A stretch of 64,000 nt of DNA from an uncultured Colwellia sp. (GCA_913061475.1 CAJXUN010000023.1:1-64000); one strand, 5' to 3'. Counted from the stretch's first letter, positions 22,294-31,212 are shown. Program-made: numbers and translations. Notes: generated by a model not told the origin, from the letters alone.

Positions 22294-22752
22294 TCATAAA
22301 GATAAATCAAGTAAGCGGTCGGTCAGTTCTATTTCACCTGACTGTATTTTCGCAATGCCTTGCTGCATTTGTGTTTGCCACGCACTTTCGCTCCAAATTT
22401 CAAATTTTCGCAACTGACCGACTAACATTAGATTTTTTTCTAACCCAGTATGTTGGCGTAATGGACCATTTATTAATAACCGGCCACTCTTATCAATTTC
22501 ACAATCTGAAGCATTGCCTAAAAGTACTTGCTGCAACAACCGCTCTTGTGGGTTCATACTCGATAAACCACACAGTTTTAATTCTATTTCTTCCCATTCA
22601 GGCAGTGGGTATAACAATAAACATGGATGTTGAATATCTAGCGTACAGACCATTTTCCCTTGGCAATCAGCAAATAGCTCTTCGCGATACCTTGTAGGTA
22701 TCGTGATCCTATTTTTGCTGTCAAGCGTAATAGCGCTAGTGCCTCTATACAT
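22294..22752 (-). CDS. mraZ: Transcriptional regulator MraZ
   Basis: MraZ is a ring-forming DNA-binding protein of the SpoVT/AbrB fold that regulates its own dcw operon. The 152 residues contain two swapped-hairpin repeats. Motifs include LDSKNRITIPTRYRE near the N-terminus and DKSGRLLINGPLRQH near the middle, each with the usual D(S/K)xxR. It is the first gene of the cluster, and three matching operator boxes lie just upstream. Confidence 0.97.
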   Translation of the reverse strand: MYRGTSAITLDSKNRITIPTRYREELFADCQGKMVCTLDIQHPCLLLYPLPEWEEIELKLCGLSSMNPQERLLQQVLLGNASDCEIDKSGRLLINGPLRQHTGLEKNLMLVGQLRKFEIWSESAWQTQMQQGIAKIQSGEIELTDRLLDLSL

Positions 22753-22783
22753 AATTCAACTTATTGTTTGGGATCACTTATGA

Positions 22784-22808
22784 TCCACTAATTCCCACTT
22801 TTTCCCAC
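22784..22808 (-). promoter_or_regulatory. MraZ operator: three GTGG(G/A) boxes at 10-bp spacing
   Basis: On the minus strand, GTGGG (22804-22808), GTGGG (22794-22798) and GTGGA (22784-22788) are spaced exactly 10 bp apart, about 30-55 bp before the mraZ ATG. The known MraZ target is a run of TGGG boxes with 10-bp period. The boxes lie just downstream of the proposed -10 element, so repression by roadblock is plausible. Confidence 0.8.
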
Positions 22809-22816
22809 ATTGATAC

Positions 22817-22846
22817 AGTTTAGTGAGTAAAGCAAACGTATGTCAA
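22817..22846 (-). promoter_or_regulatory. Probable mra (dcw) promoter
   Basis: Minus strand TTGACA (22841-22846) and TAAACT (22817-22822) are separated by 18 bp. The -35 is a perfect consensus and the -10 matches at four of six positions. It is the only good sigma-70 candidate between mraZ and the fbpC 3' end and lies directly upstream of the MraZ boxes. Confidence 0.6.
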
Positions 22847-23047
22847 GCAAAGTTTTCGTAATTTGATCAGGCTGAGCGCCTATAAAATAAAGGCTTTGAG
22901 GGAAGTGGATGAATTTGTGGGCTTTTGTGGATCTGCCACCCAATTATGGCGATAAATTTATTATTTTTAGGGTAAAACGCAATTTATCTGTCACAAATTA
23001 GCGACAGTGGCGATAAATTTTCCCTACAACGGTCAAGTAATAATAGC

Positions 23048-24136
23048 CTAGGTGGGGTATAACAGAAAATGTTCGCCTTTTAGCTGAATAGCTAATTCAG
23101 CACCTAACATAAACAGCTCTTGACTATAAAAACTCAATTGCGAAAACGCTAATGTGGTATTTTGCTCGAGACTACTTAGCAGATAATGATAGCCCTGCTC
23201 GGTAACACCAATATGTTCAATAATAACGTTGTTAGCTTCGTGCGACGATAGCACTATATCGCTCGGTTTTACCAATAATTGAAAATTTGTTAACACAGCA
23301 TTTTTACAAGCACCGATGTTTTTAATGCGATGAGGAGCTAATGCACCAATTAAGCTTGATAATGCTAAGCTATTTTCAGTCGCTGAAAACATTACCGGTA
23401 ACCAACTGCCCAATTGCAGAAAATCAGCCACTTGCCAGCTGTTAGGTTGTTGGCAAACCAAGGCTGGTGCACCAACTTGCAATACCTGACCTTGATGCAT
23501 CACGGCAATTTTATCCGCAAAGGTAAAAACCTCATCTTTATTATGAGTAACAAAAATTGCCGTTATCTCTAAACGCTTTAATAATTGCCTAATTTCAATC
23601 ATGAGCTCATTACGTAAGCGCGCATCTATATTTGAAAACGGTTCATCGAGTAAGAGCAAGCTTGGCTGCGGTGCTAACGCTCGCGCAATAGCTACTCGTT
23701 GTTGCTGCCCACCAGATAATTGATGTGGATAACGTTGAGCAAGCTCATTTAACTCAAGTAGAGTCAATAGCTCTTCACAGCGTTGGGCCTGTTCTACTTT
23801 GGTTATTTTTTTCAGACCAAAACAAATATTTTCAGTCACCGTAAGATGAGGGAACAACGCATAGTCTTGAAATATCATACCGATATTACGTTGCTCTGGC
23901 GGCAGCATGTCATCAAGCGTAATTTTTATCAGCTTATCGCCGGTATTTATCTCTATCGAGCCAGTACTTTGGCCAATAAAGCCGGCCAAAGTACTAAGCA
24001 ACGTGGTTTTTCCACAGCCACTAGGCCCGACAAGCCCTAATATTTCGCCTTTCGACAGTGATAAGTCAACTTGCGATAAAATTAGCTTTGATTGCAATTC
24101 TACCGCTAAATTCTCAATGGTAATAAGTGGCGTCAC
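23048..24136 (-). CDS. fbpC: Ferric iron ABC transporter ATP-binding protein
   Basis: This is the ATPase of an FbpABC-type Fe(III) importer. The 362 residues have Walker A GPSGCGKTT, the Q-loop region MIFQDYALFPHLTV, the signature LSGGQQQRVAIARAL and Walker B LLLLDEPFSNID. A C-terminal TOBE-like regulatory extension follows (about 240-362). The GTG start overlaps the permease stop as GTGA. Substrate assignment rests on the linked binding protein and Fur-type site. Confidence 0.92.
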   Translation of the reverse strand: MTPLITIENLAVELQSKLILSQVDLSLSKGEILGLVGPSGCGKTTLLSTLAGFIGQSTGSIEINTGDKLIKITLDDMLPPEQRNIGMIFQDYALFPHLTVTENICFGLKKITKVEQAQRCEELLTLLELNELAQRYPHQLSGGQQQRVAIARALAPQPSLLLLDEPFSNIDARLRNELMIEIRQLLKRLEITAIFVTHNKDEVFTFADKIAVMHQGQVLQVGAPALVCQQPNSWQVADFLQLGSWLPVMFSATENSLALSSLIGALAPHRIKNIGACKNAVLTNFQLLVKPSDIVLSSHEANNVIIEHIGVTEQGYHYLLSSLEQNTTLAFSQLSFYSQELFMLGAELAIQLKGEHFLLYPT

Positions 24137-25761
24137 TTGCTGTCCTTCTGACGGTTAAGAAAAATAATCGGCAATAAGCCAAATAACACGATTAAGATAG
24201 CACCAAGCGCGCCCTGCTCTAACCTTTCATCAGAAATCAGTTGATATATTTGTGTGCTGAGCGTTTCAAAATTAAATGGCCGCAATAAAAGTACGGCTGG
24301 CAACTCTTTCATGGCTTCGACAAAAACTAATAACCAAGCGACCAAAATAGAGGATTTTAGTAGCGGTAAATGGACACGAAAAAGCGCCGGTAAGGTTTTA
24401 ACACCTAAACTTGCGGGGGCTAAATCAAGCGACTTTGGAATTTGGCCAATGCCGGCATTAATGGTGCCATTCGCAATGGCTGAAAAACGCACGATAAAGG
24501 CAAAAACAATGGCAAAGACCGTACCCGATAAAATTAAACCTGGCGCTTTAAAATCAAAGGCCTTAGCAACGTCGTTAATGACATGATCTAAAGGACCAAA
24601 CGTCGCTAACATTGCCATGGCCAATACTGTACCAGGTATCGCGTAGCCAAAACCGGAGATTTGTACTGGTATCATCCGACCTCTACTCTGATGTAAACGC
24701 TGAAACAAGGCCAATGTTAACGCGATTAATGTCGCTATTGTCGCGCTGTAGGTCGCAATTTTAATGCTGTTTTTTCCAGTCTCGATTAATGCAGTAAACT
24801 GTTGATAATCGGCATAATCTATCGCCATATTCAGCAATAAAATTATTGGTAATAAAAAGCCTGCAAACACCAAAAACCAACAAAACATACTGGCCAATAT
24901 CTGCTGAATAAGAGAAAGTTGTTTACGTTGATGTTCAGTATTCGGACGACTTGATTGATGCCGTTGCCCTGCTCTAGCTCGTTGCTCAGCAACAACAACA
25001 AATAAAATAAACAACATTAATACACTCGCTAACGCATTAGCGGCAGCAAAATCACCATAACCGAGCCAAGTATCATAAATAGCAGTGGTTAAAGTATTAA
25101 CGGCAAAATATTGTACCGTGGCAAAATCAGCTAATGTTTCCATGGTCACTAAAGCTAACGACACAGCTATTGCGGGCCGTGCTAACGGTAGTGCAATTTG
25201 ATAAAAGCTTTGTCGTTCTGTGCAGCCTAACAGTCGACTAGCCCGTAATAAATTCCGATCTTGTTGCTCAAGTGCGGTGCGGGTCAGCATATATACATAA
25301 GGGAACAATACGAAAGCAATAACAATAGCTGCGCCGCCTAGAGTTCTGATATCAAAGAAATAGTAATCATTCGGTGAATGCCAATCAAACCATGCACGTA
25401 ACACACGTTGCACTGGCCCAGCATAGTCAAATAAATCGGTATACAAGTAAGCAACTAAATAGGCAGGCATTGCTAAAGGCAGCATTAACAACCATCTTAA
25501 CTGTTTGCCCATCACGATATTGGTTTGACTTATAATTGCCGCAGCAGGAACGCCGAAGCACAAGGATAATAGCGCCACCAATATGCCAAGCCCCAAAGTA
25601 TTACGAATATATTCGGGTAGGACTGTTGACCATAAATGAGCAAATAGATCGCTAGATACATTAATACTAGCAAACAGCATTACTACAATAGGTGCCATTA
25701 AGGCAAAAGCAAAAAACCAGCTGAATAGTTTCCAGCTGGTACTTTTATTTCCGGTGTTCAC
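24133..25761 (-). CDS. fbpB: Ferric iron ABC transporter permease
   Basis: This 542-residue permease has two fused halves with about twelve membrane segments in all. Each half has an EAA-type loop contacting the ATPase: ASRLLGCTERQSFYQIALP near residue 180 and LAPASLGVKTLPALFRVHLP near 450. This two-repeat layout is typical of FbpB/AfuB. The start is a GTG with a poor Shine-Dalgarno, 24 bp after the fbpA stop. Confidence 0.92.
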   Translation of the reverse strand: MNTGNKSTSWKLFSWFFAFALMAPIVVMLFASINVSSDLFAHLWSTVLPEYIRNTLGLGILVALLSLCFGVPAAAIISQTNIVMGKQLRWLLMLPLAMPAYLVAYLYTDLFDYAGPVQRVLRAWFDWHSPNDYYFFDIRTLGGAAIVIAFVLFPYVYMLTRTALEQQDRNLLRASRLLGCTERQSFYQIALPLARPAIAVSLALVTMETLADFATVQYFAVNTLTTAIYDTWLGYGDFAAANALASVLMLFILFVVVAEQRARAGQRHQSSRPNTEHQRKQLSLIQQILASMFCWFLVFAGFLLPIILLLNMAIDYADYQQFTALIETGKNSIKIATYSATIATLIALTLALFQRLHQSRGRMIPVQISGFGYAIPGTVLAMAMLATFGPLDHVINDVAKAFDFKAPGLILSGTVFAIVFAFIVRFSAIANGTINAGIGQIPKSLDLAPASLGVKTLPALFRVHLPLLKSSILVAWLLVFVEAMKELPAVLLLRPFNFETLSTQIYQLISDERLEQGALGAILIVLFGLLPIIFLNRQKDSK

Positions 25762-25785
25762 GCGACTCGATATAAATTGAAGATG

Positions 25786-26799
25786 TTATAGGTCAAATTG
25801 TGCCTTATCTAATAAAATCAATGCCGCTTTACGTTGCTTAGCAATAGTTTCTAGTGATAATGCGTCTGCTTTGAATTCACCCCATGATGCGACTAACTTA
25901 GACGCTTTTACCCCTGGGCGCACCGGATATTCCATATTAGTTTCAGCGTACATCTCTTGTGCTTCTTCTGAGACTAAAAAGTTCATCAAGGCCAGTGCAT
26001 TAGTTTTATTAGGCGCATATTTAGCCATTGCCATACCGGAAATATTAATATGAGCGCCTCGGTTATTTTGATTAGGAAAATTAATATAAACCGCATCAGC
26101 CCAAACTTTCTGTTTTTCATCTTTAAGCATATTACCAAAATAGTAGCTGTTGCCTAATGAGATATCACATAAGTTTTGATGAATCGCTTGAACTTGTGCA
26201 CGATCACTCCCTTGGGGCTTACGTGCTAAATTCGCTTTAACTTTTTGTAACCAAGTTAACGTATCCGCTTCACCATGCTCAGCAATCATAGACGCTACTA
26301 ACGCGACATTGTATGGATGCTTGCCACTGCGAGTACAAATTTTTCCTTGCCATTTATCATCTGCTAAATCTTCATAGTTAAAAGCAATTTTTCCTAAGCG
26401 TTTAGCCGAATAAATATTTCGTACTCGGGTAGTAAGTGCATACCAAGTATCATCTGAAGCTTTAAATTGTGCAGGAATTGCTGCTGTCATTTCGCTAGAC
26501 GTTGCCGGTTGTAACAGGCCTTTATCGTGTAACTCAATCAAACGACTAATATCGGTAGTTAAAAGAATATCTGCGGGACTATACTCACCTTCGCGAGCTA
26601 AACGTTCAGCCATGCCTTTTTTGGCAAAAACCACGTTAACTTTAATACCAGTTTCTTTGCTAAACTCATCAAAAAGAGGTTTAACTAAAAATGGCTGACG
26701 ATACGAGTAAACATTAACCTCATCGTTCGCCAAAGTATTAAAATTTGCACCGATAAGTGCGACAAAAACAAGCGTAGAAAACCAGATTTTATTCAACAT
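25786..26799 (-). CDS. fbpA: Periplasmic Fe(III)-binding protein
   Basis: This 337-residue protein is the solute-binding part of the iron importer. A signal peptide covers about residues 1-24 (cleavage near LANDEV). The mature protein begins VNVYSYRQPFLVKPLFDEF, characteristic of the FbpA/FutA family. A Tyr pair (GNSYYFG, near residue 220) fits the iron-coordinating tyrosines. It is first in the operon, behind the Fur-type palindrome. Confidence 0.93.
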   Translation of the reverse strand: MLNKIWFSTLVFVALIGANFNTLANDEVNVYSYRQPFLVKPLFDEFSKETGIKVNVVFAKKGMAERLAREGEYSPADILLTTDISRLIELHDKGLLQPATSSEMTAAIPAQFKASDDTWYALTTRVRNIYSAKRLGKIAFNYEDLADDKWQGKICTRSGKHPYNVALVASMIAEHGEADTLTWLQKVKANLARKPQGSDRAQVQAIHQNLCDISLGNSYYFGNMLKDEKQKVWADAVYINFPNQNNRGAHINISGMAMAKYAPNKTNALALMNFLVSEEAQEMYAETNMEYPVRPGVKASKLVASWGEFKADALSLETIAKQRKAALILLDKAQFDL

Positions 26800-26878
26800 G
26801 AAGTCCGCCTAAATAGTCAGAAAAAGAATGAATTTAGATTGCTAAATTTGCCGTCAGACTAATGAAGATATTTATCAC

Positions 26879-26905
26879 TGTCAAGGTTTTTGAGAATTAT
26901 TCTCA
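26879..26905 (-). promoter_or_regulatory. Fur-type operator with adjoining -35 element upstream of fbpA
   Basis: A perfect palindrome TGAGAAT-T-ATTCTCA (26891-26905) has the 7-1-7 form of Fur boxes. Directly downstream on the minus strand is TTGACA (26879-26884), with a weak -10 (TAGTCT) 17 bp further on. The arrangement predicts repression of the importer when iron is plentiful. Confidence 0.72.
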
Positions 26906-26951
26906 TTTAACTTTGATTTCGGCAAGCTTTAAAGATAAATTTGTTCATCTG

Positions 26952-27425
26952 TTAACGTTTCGCTTGTAAAAGTGCCTTCGCTGACTCAGAAAGACAACGA
27001 TTAGAAATATAGTGCCTATTGGCATTATGAGTTATTAACCAACCGTTCTGTGTCGGGGTTAAGCACTCAATATCGTTGAATAACATTTTATTATCATTAT
27101 AAAATGACGAGATATGAATACTGTCCTGATTTATTTCTAACGTTACTTCAGCTTTTGCAACCTTACTAAGCATTTGGCGGGCAACCCACCAAGATTTTTT
27201 ATAACGGCTACTAACAACTTCTAACACCCCTAACGAAAAAATAAACCAAGCAGCATAGGGATTCAACTCTGAAAATAACACCAACCCGGCACCAACTATT
27301 AGTAATATAATGCCTTTTCGATAAAGCGCAGCGAAGCTTTGTGCTGCTACCGACTCCTCGTAACATTCAGTAAAGTGAGATTTATCTAATATAAATTTTG
27401 TTTGATAATTAAAGGGCTGAGTCAT
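26952..27425 (-). CDS. YcxB-like small membrane protein
   Basis: This 157-residue protein resembles the YcxB family, whose function is unknown. Two adjacent membrane segments lie at about 36-72 (GIILLIVGAGLVLFSEL and AAWFIFSLGVLEVV). A soluble C-terminal half follows with the pattern EVTLEINQDSIHISS...WLITHNANRHYISNR, which is typical of PH-like YcxB domains. It is a single gene upstream of the iron operon, separate from it by the Fur region. Confidence 0.6.
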   Translation of the reverse strand: MTQPFNYQTKFILDKSHFTECYEESVAAQSFAALYRKGIILLIVGAGLVLFSELNPYAAWFIFSLGVLEVVSSRYKKSWWVARQMLSKVAKAEVTLEINQDSIHISSFYNDNKMLFNDIECLTPTQNGWLITHNANRHYISNRCLSESAKALLQAKR

Positions 27426-27545
27426 ATTGCAGTCATAATCATTAGAGTGATCTTCATTTTACCTATATCTCGAGATAATTACTATTTTGTCATCTCAACA
27501 GGCAGCACTTGACTGCATAACCATTAGGTCAACATCTAACAATAA

Positions 27546-27600
27546 GCTGAACTGACTTTAATGATAATAGTTCAGCCTAGAGTTTAAAGACTGAACTGAC
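27546..27600. repeat. Hairpin plus direct repeat of CTGAACTGAC
   Basis: GCTGAACT (27546-27553) and AGTTCAGC (27569-27576) form an 8-bp stem. CTGAACTGAC occurs at 27547-27556 and again at 27591-27600. The region lies between the stop of the 199-residue gene and the YcxB-like gene and has no ORF. It lacks a T-tract, so it is not a standard terminator. Confidence 0.4.
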
Positions 27601-27672
27601 CACATAAAACGATGAATTTAAAGTAAAAAAATGAAAAGTAAAGCATAGGGACTAGTTCTTATATCACTTACT

Positions 27673-28272
27673 TTAATTGAGGTTATTCGTTTTAGTGTTT
27701 TTATCTTGTGTATCGACTTCTGACGTCGACAACTCGCTATTCGGCGTCAATTCTTCTTCTGCGGTCACGTGCGTCTGAGATAACTGGCCTTTACGGTTGG
27801 CGTTTAGCGAAGTTAAATAAAGCGCTATTTTTTGCTTGGCAACCGTCGTTAACCCTCCCGCTTGTTGCTGCTCTTCAAATAGACCTTCAATTTTACCAAA
27901 GAGTTTATCCAAATTTTCATCAACTTGATTTTTGACAAGGTCTGGATTTTCGGTCGTACTAGGACTGTAATTATCTTGCGTGGTATTTGGGTTTTTGTCG
28001 GTGTTATTAGCATTTTCGACAGTGGTTACCACCTTGGCATTTACCGGTAAATCACCGAATAAGTTTAACCAGTGATCGGTATTATGGCCCCAGTTCATTA
28101 AACGCTGAAAGTGGCCATCTTGCTTATTATTGCCTTTGGCTAAATCAAGTACGGTACAAATAATGGCGACTGGGCTCAGTATTAAATCTCTTGCCGCGTC
28201 CAATATTAACTTTATTTGAAACTTGATACTTTCACGAATGAGCTGCCATCGCCGTTTACTCGCACTAGTCAT
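27673..28272 (-). CDS. Conserved hypothetical protein with a membrane-associating N-terminus
   Basis: I do not recognise this 199-residue protein. The N-terminal 80 residues (LIRESIKFQIKLILDAARDLILSPVAIICTVLDLAKG) form hydrophobic or amphipathic helices followed by a conserved-looking HFQRLMNWGHNTDHWLNLFG. The middle is Asn/Thr rich and probably disordered (TTVENANNTDKNPNTTQDN). A short helical segment (LDKLFGKIEGLFEEQQQ) follows. Thus it may be a cytoplasmic, membrane-attached protein. It lies between mdh and the YcxB-like gene, separated from mdh by a terminator. Confidence 0.7.
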   Translation of the reverse strand: MTSASKRRWQLIRESIKFQIKLILDAARDLILSPVAIICTVLDLAKGNNKQDGHFQRLMNWGHNTDHWLNLFGDLPVNAKVVTTVENANNTDKNPNTTQDNYSPSTTENPDLVKNQVDENLDKLFGKIEGLFEEQQQAGGLTTVAKQKIALYLTSLNANRKGQLSQTHVTAEEELTPNSELSTSEVDTQDKNTKTNNLN

Positions 28273-28358
28273 TTGTCTGCCTTTTTATCATTCGTCCTAA
28301 GCTTCATTGAACTAAGGCTCTCTTGACATAGTAACGGTTTCAACAAAATTTAGACAAT

Positions 28359-28385
28359 AAAAAACCGCGTTGAACGCGGTTTTTT
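28359..28385 (-). terminator. Intrinsic terminator after mdh
   Basis: A 12-bp stem (AAAAAACCGCGT/ACGCGGTTTTTT) with a TGA loop lies 22 bp downstream of the mdh stop. The GC core plus T-tract is a textbook rho-independent terminator and could also work on the plus strand. Confidence 0.9.
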
Positions 28386-28406
28386 AAAGCAATTAATTCA
28401 GCAAGA

Positions 28407-29342
28407 TTAGCCGTTGATGAAATCAACACCTTCTTTAATATCTGCTGTTAACGTTGCTAACATGTCGTTTTTCGCTTTTTCTTCAAAAGCACTTAACTCG
28501 CCGTATGGCAATATTTCAGCTATACCATTTACGCCTAAACGTACTGGATGTGCGAAATATGGTGCATCACCACCTTCAACTTCTACGTATGCGTAATCAA
28601 CAACATCTTCGCCTTGTAAACCTTTGACTAAAGATAAACAAAAACGAGCTGCAGCAGCGCCCATTGAAAGTGTTGCAGAACCGCCACCCGCTTTAGCATT
28701 GACCACTTCAGTACCGGCATTTTGAATGCGTGGTGTTAAGGCTGCAACTTCTTCATCAGAGAAAGTAACACCTTCAACTTGTGAAAGAAGCGGTAAAATT
28801 GTCGTACCTGAATGGCCGCCAATGACTGGAATTTTCACGTCAGCAACATTCAAGCCTTTTAATTCAGCAATAAAAGCTTCAGAGCGAATAACATCAAGTG
28901 TTGTGACACCAAAAACACGGTTTTTATCGTACGTACCCGCTTTTTTGAATACTTCAGCAACAATTGGTACCGTGCCATTTACTGGGTTAGTAATAATACC
29001 CACTAGCGCTTTAGGACAGTTAGCAACAATGCCTTCTGCTAAAGTTTTGATAATACCGGCATTAACAGCAAATAAATCTGCACGGTCCATACCTGGTTTA
29101 CGTGGCATGCCCGCTGGAATAATGACAATGTCAGCACCTGTTAACGCACCAGCTAGATCGTCAGCACCAAAGCCAGCAACTTTTACCGCTGTTGGGATGT
29201 GTGATAAATCAACGGCGACACCTGGAACTACTGGTGCAACGTCATATAAAGATAGCTCAGAACCTGCAGGTAATTGAGTTTTTAATAATAAAGATAACGC
29301 TTGACCGATTCCGCCAGCAGCGCCTAGCACAGCAACTTTCAT
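28407..29342 (-). CDS. mdh: Malate dehydrogenase
   Basis: Mdh is an NAD-dependent TCA cycle enzyme interconverting malate and oxaloacetate. The 311 residues begin [20 protein letters not shown], as in E. coli Mdh. The substrate arginines lie in the [13 protein letters not shown] loop and further on, and the catalytic histidine is in [13 protein letters not shown]. The ATG at 29342 is preceded by GGAG; the open frame runs 20 codons further to 29402 but those residues are unlike the family. It is divergent from argR, a conserved gammaproteobacterial arrangement. Confidence 0.98.
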   Translation of the reverse strand: MKVAVLGAAGGIGQALSLLLKTQLPAGSELSLYDVAPVVPGVAVDLSHIPTAVKVAGFGADDLAGALTGADIVIIPAGMPRKPGMDRADLFAVNAGIIKTLAEGIVANCPKALVGIITNPVNGTVPIVAEVFKKAGTYDKNRVFGVTTLDVIRSEAFIAELKGLNVADVKIPVIGGHSGTTILPLLSQVEGVTFSDEEVAALTPRIQNAGTEVVNAKAGGGSATLSMGAAAARFCLSLVKGLQGEDVVDYAYVEVEGGDAPYFAHPVRLGVNGIAEILPYGELSAFEEKAKNDMLATLTADIKEGVDFING

Positions 29343-29417
29343 TTGATGTCTCCGAAAATTTGAGTAATTACGTAATAATTTGTCGGCCAAAAGATATAGC
29401 ATAAATGGCCAAAAAAC

Positions 29418-29430
29418 AATGATTATTCAC
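29418..29430. promoter_or_regulatory. Possible ARG box in the mdh-argR gap
   Basis: Read on the minus strand, TGAATAATCATTG matches the ArgR half-site pattern TGAAT-N4-ATTCA at eight of ten fixed positions. It could serve argR autoregulation. I see no second box at the usual 3-bp spacing, so confidence is low. Confidence 0.3.
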
Positions 29431-29537
29431 CTGTATTGGCTTATAAGGATAACGTATAATAAAAATTGTGGAATAATACTTAGGTATTATAAATCGACAA
29501 TCGTCTATCGAAGTATCTATTAAACAGCGAACATATT

Positions 29538-30011
29538 ATGAGCGGACAACAAAAACAAGAAGCTTTAGTACAAGCATTTAAAGATTTATTAAAACAGGAA
29601 CAATTTAGTTCTCAAGGCGATATTGCCGATGCCTTAAAGTCTCAAGGCTTTGAGAATATTAGTCAGTCAAAAGTATCACGCATGCTAAGCAAATTTGGCG
29701 CTGTGCGCACACGCAATGCCCGTCAGGAAATGGTGTATTGCTTACCCGCTGAATTAGGCATGCCTACGGCTAAAAGTCCGCTAAAACAGTTAGTACTCGA
29801 TATTGAGCATAATGATGTCATGATTATTATTCGCACCAGCCCAGGCGCAGCACAATTAATAGCTCGTTTGCTCGATAGTGTAAGCAAAAGTGATGGCGTA
29901 CTGGGTACTATTGCTGGTGATGATACGATTTTTATCGCACCCACTGACGTCAAAGAAATTAAGCAAACCATTGCTAAACTGGAAGCGCTTTTCCTAAAAA
30001 ACTTAAGTTAA
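29538..30011 (+). CDS. argR: Arginine repressor ArgR
   Basis: ArgR is the hexameric arginine-dependent repressor of arginine biosynthesis. The 157 residues contain an N-terminal winged helix (about 8-70, with [15 protein letters not shown] and [13 protein letters not shown]). The C-terminal oligomerisation and arginine-binding domain carries the [18 protein letters not shown] and [13 protein letters not shown] motifs. The partner mdh is transcribed away from it. An 18-bp palindrome lies 48-65 bp upstream of the start. Confidence 0.97.
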   Translation: MSGQQKQEALVQAFKDLLKQEQFSSQGDIADALKSQGFENISQSKVSRMLSKFGAVRTRNARQEMVYCLPAELGMPTAKSPLKQLVLDIEHNDVMIIIRTSPGAAQLIARLLDSVSKSDGVLGTIAGDDTIFIAPTDVKEIKQTIAKLEALFLKNLS

Positions 30012-30039
30012 AAGTTTAAATTCTGCATTTGATGTTGCT

Positions 30040-30074
30040 CAACTCTATATGATCAGACAGATCTTATAGAGTTG
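30040..30074. terminator. Long hairpin between convergent argR and peroxidase genes
   Basis: A 15-nt arm pairs at 14 positions (CAACTCTATAtGATC with GATCtTATAGAGTTG, one T-T mismatch) around a 5-nt loop. It lies directly between the argR stop and the peroxidase stop. It has no clear T-tract on either strand, so it may be a weak bidirectional terminator or an mRNA-stabilising end. Confidence 0.45.
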
Positions 30075-30088
30075 AAACTAACATTAAA

Positions 30089-31012
30089 TTAATCACCCAG
30101 CTTCGCTAAAATATTTAAACTTGGGACAAAAAATGCAGCACCCGTTTCTGCTTGCGTATATTTGAGCATGTGGTCACTGTGTCCGTGAGCATCACCCGAG
30201 ATCATACTTTTAAGCATTAATTCGAACGGCTCAGGCGAATGACAATACGAAACAAAAAATAAGCCCTGAATCTTCATATCACCGTAGGGCATGCTTTGAC
30301 GTAATATCTCAATACTATTGCCGTCACTATCTTTTAAGTTAACCCGTTTAATATGCGACGTTGGCGCTTTATTCTCTTCCGAGTATTCTTCATTGTTGAC
30401 TTTTGTACGTGAGAAAATATCTTCTTGGTCTTTAACTTCCAACGAATTCCACAAATTTAAATTATGACGATAACGTTGAATATGTAAATAACTACCGGCG
30501 GAAAATTCAGGGTCTTGCTCTTCATTAACTAAGGCTACTCTTCGGCGATGATGACCTTGCGGGTTCTCAGTGCCATCAACAAAGCCAGTTAAATCTCGGC
30601 CGTCTAAAAAACGAAAGGCTCTCACTTGCTCGACCAATTCCACACTGTCAGCTAATAATTGGCAAACTTTAGTCGCGACAATATGGTTTACATCAGCTCG
30701 GTCGCCACGGATTTCAATATACAGATCATAGCTATTCCCCGGCGCTGTGCAATCTTCCACGGCCATTTCCGGAAACTGTCGCAAGTGCTTAGGGCGACCA
30801 TCTGGGTATAGTTCATCCCAAAAATTTGTGCCGATGGCAATAACTCCAGCTAAATTTGCTTCAGAAAAACGATCCGCATATTTATCAAATAAGGCAGGCA
30901 AGCGGGATAACGCTTTACGTAAAAATAAATTTTTATCATCTAAGGCGTTAAATAATAAATAATATCCGTGAAGACTAGGCTCCGCACACACACCAAACTG
31001 TTCTCTTGCCAT
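30089..31012 (-). CDS. Dyp-type haem peroxidase
   Basis: This is a dye-decolourising-type peroxidase with b-type haem. The 307 residues show the family motif GFVDG at 143-147, with distal Asp146. H220 (TSHIKR) is the probable proximal haem ligand, and the distal Arg lies near 239 (LRQSMPYG). There is no signal peptide, so it is cytoplasmic unless packaged; no encapsulin gene is next to it. The natural substrate is unknown. It stands alone, convergent with argR. Confidence 0.93.
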   Translation of the reverse strand: MAREQFGVCAEPSLHGYYLLFNALDDKNLFLRKALSRLPALFDKYADRFSEANLAGVIAIGTNFWDELYPDGRPKHLRQFPEMAVEDCTAPGNSYDLYIEIRGDRADVNHIVATKVCQLLADSVELVEQVRAFRFLDGRDLTGFVDGTENPQGHHRRRVALVNEEQDPEFSAGSYLHIQRYRHNLNLWNSLEVKDQEDIFSRTKVNNEEYSEENKAPTSHIKRVNLKDSDGNSIEILRQSMPYGDMKIQGLFFVSYCHSPEPFELMLKSMISGDAHGHSDHMLKYTQAETGAAFFVPSLNILAKLGD

Positions 31013-31148
31013 GTCAAAATCTACTCATATACATATTAACTAATGTGTTAATTTTACACATTTTATTGTTAATGGCAGTAAAACTTTGATAAATCTTTCA
31101 TCAACTTTGCGCTACTACCAATATTCAAGGTTAATCTTGCTATACAAA

Positions 31149-31184
31149 AATATAAAAAGCCTGTGCAAATTAAGACACAGGCTT
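31149..31184 (-). terminator. Intrinsic terminator after amtB
   Basis: A 9-bp stem (AAGCCTGTG/CACAGGCTT) with a 10-nt loop is followed on the minus strand by TTTTTATATTTTT. It lies 29 bp downstream of the amtB stop and ends the glnK-amtB transcript. Confidence 0.85.
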
Positions 31185-31212
31185 ATGATATTATAATAAA
31201 AGTTAGCTTATT

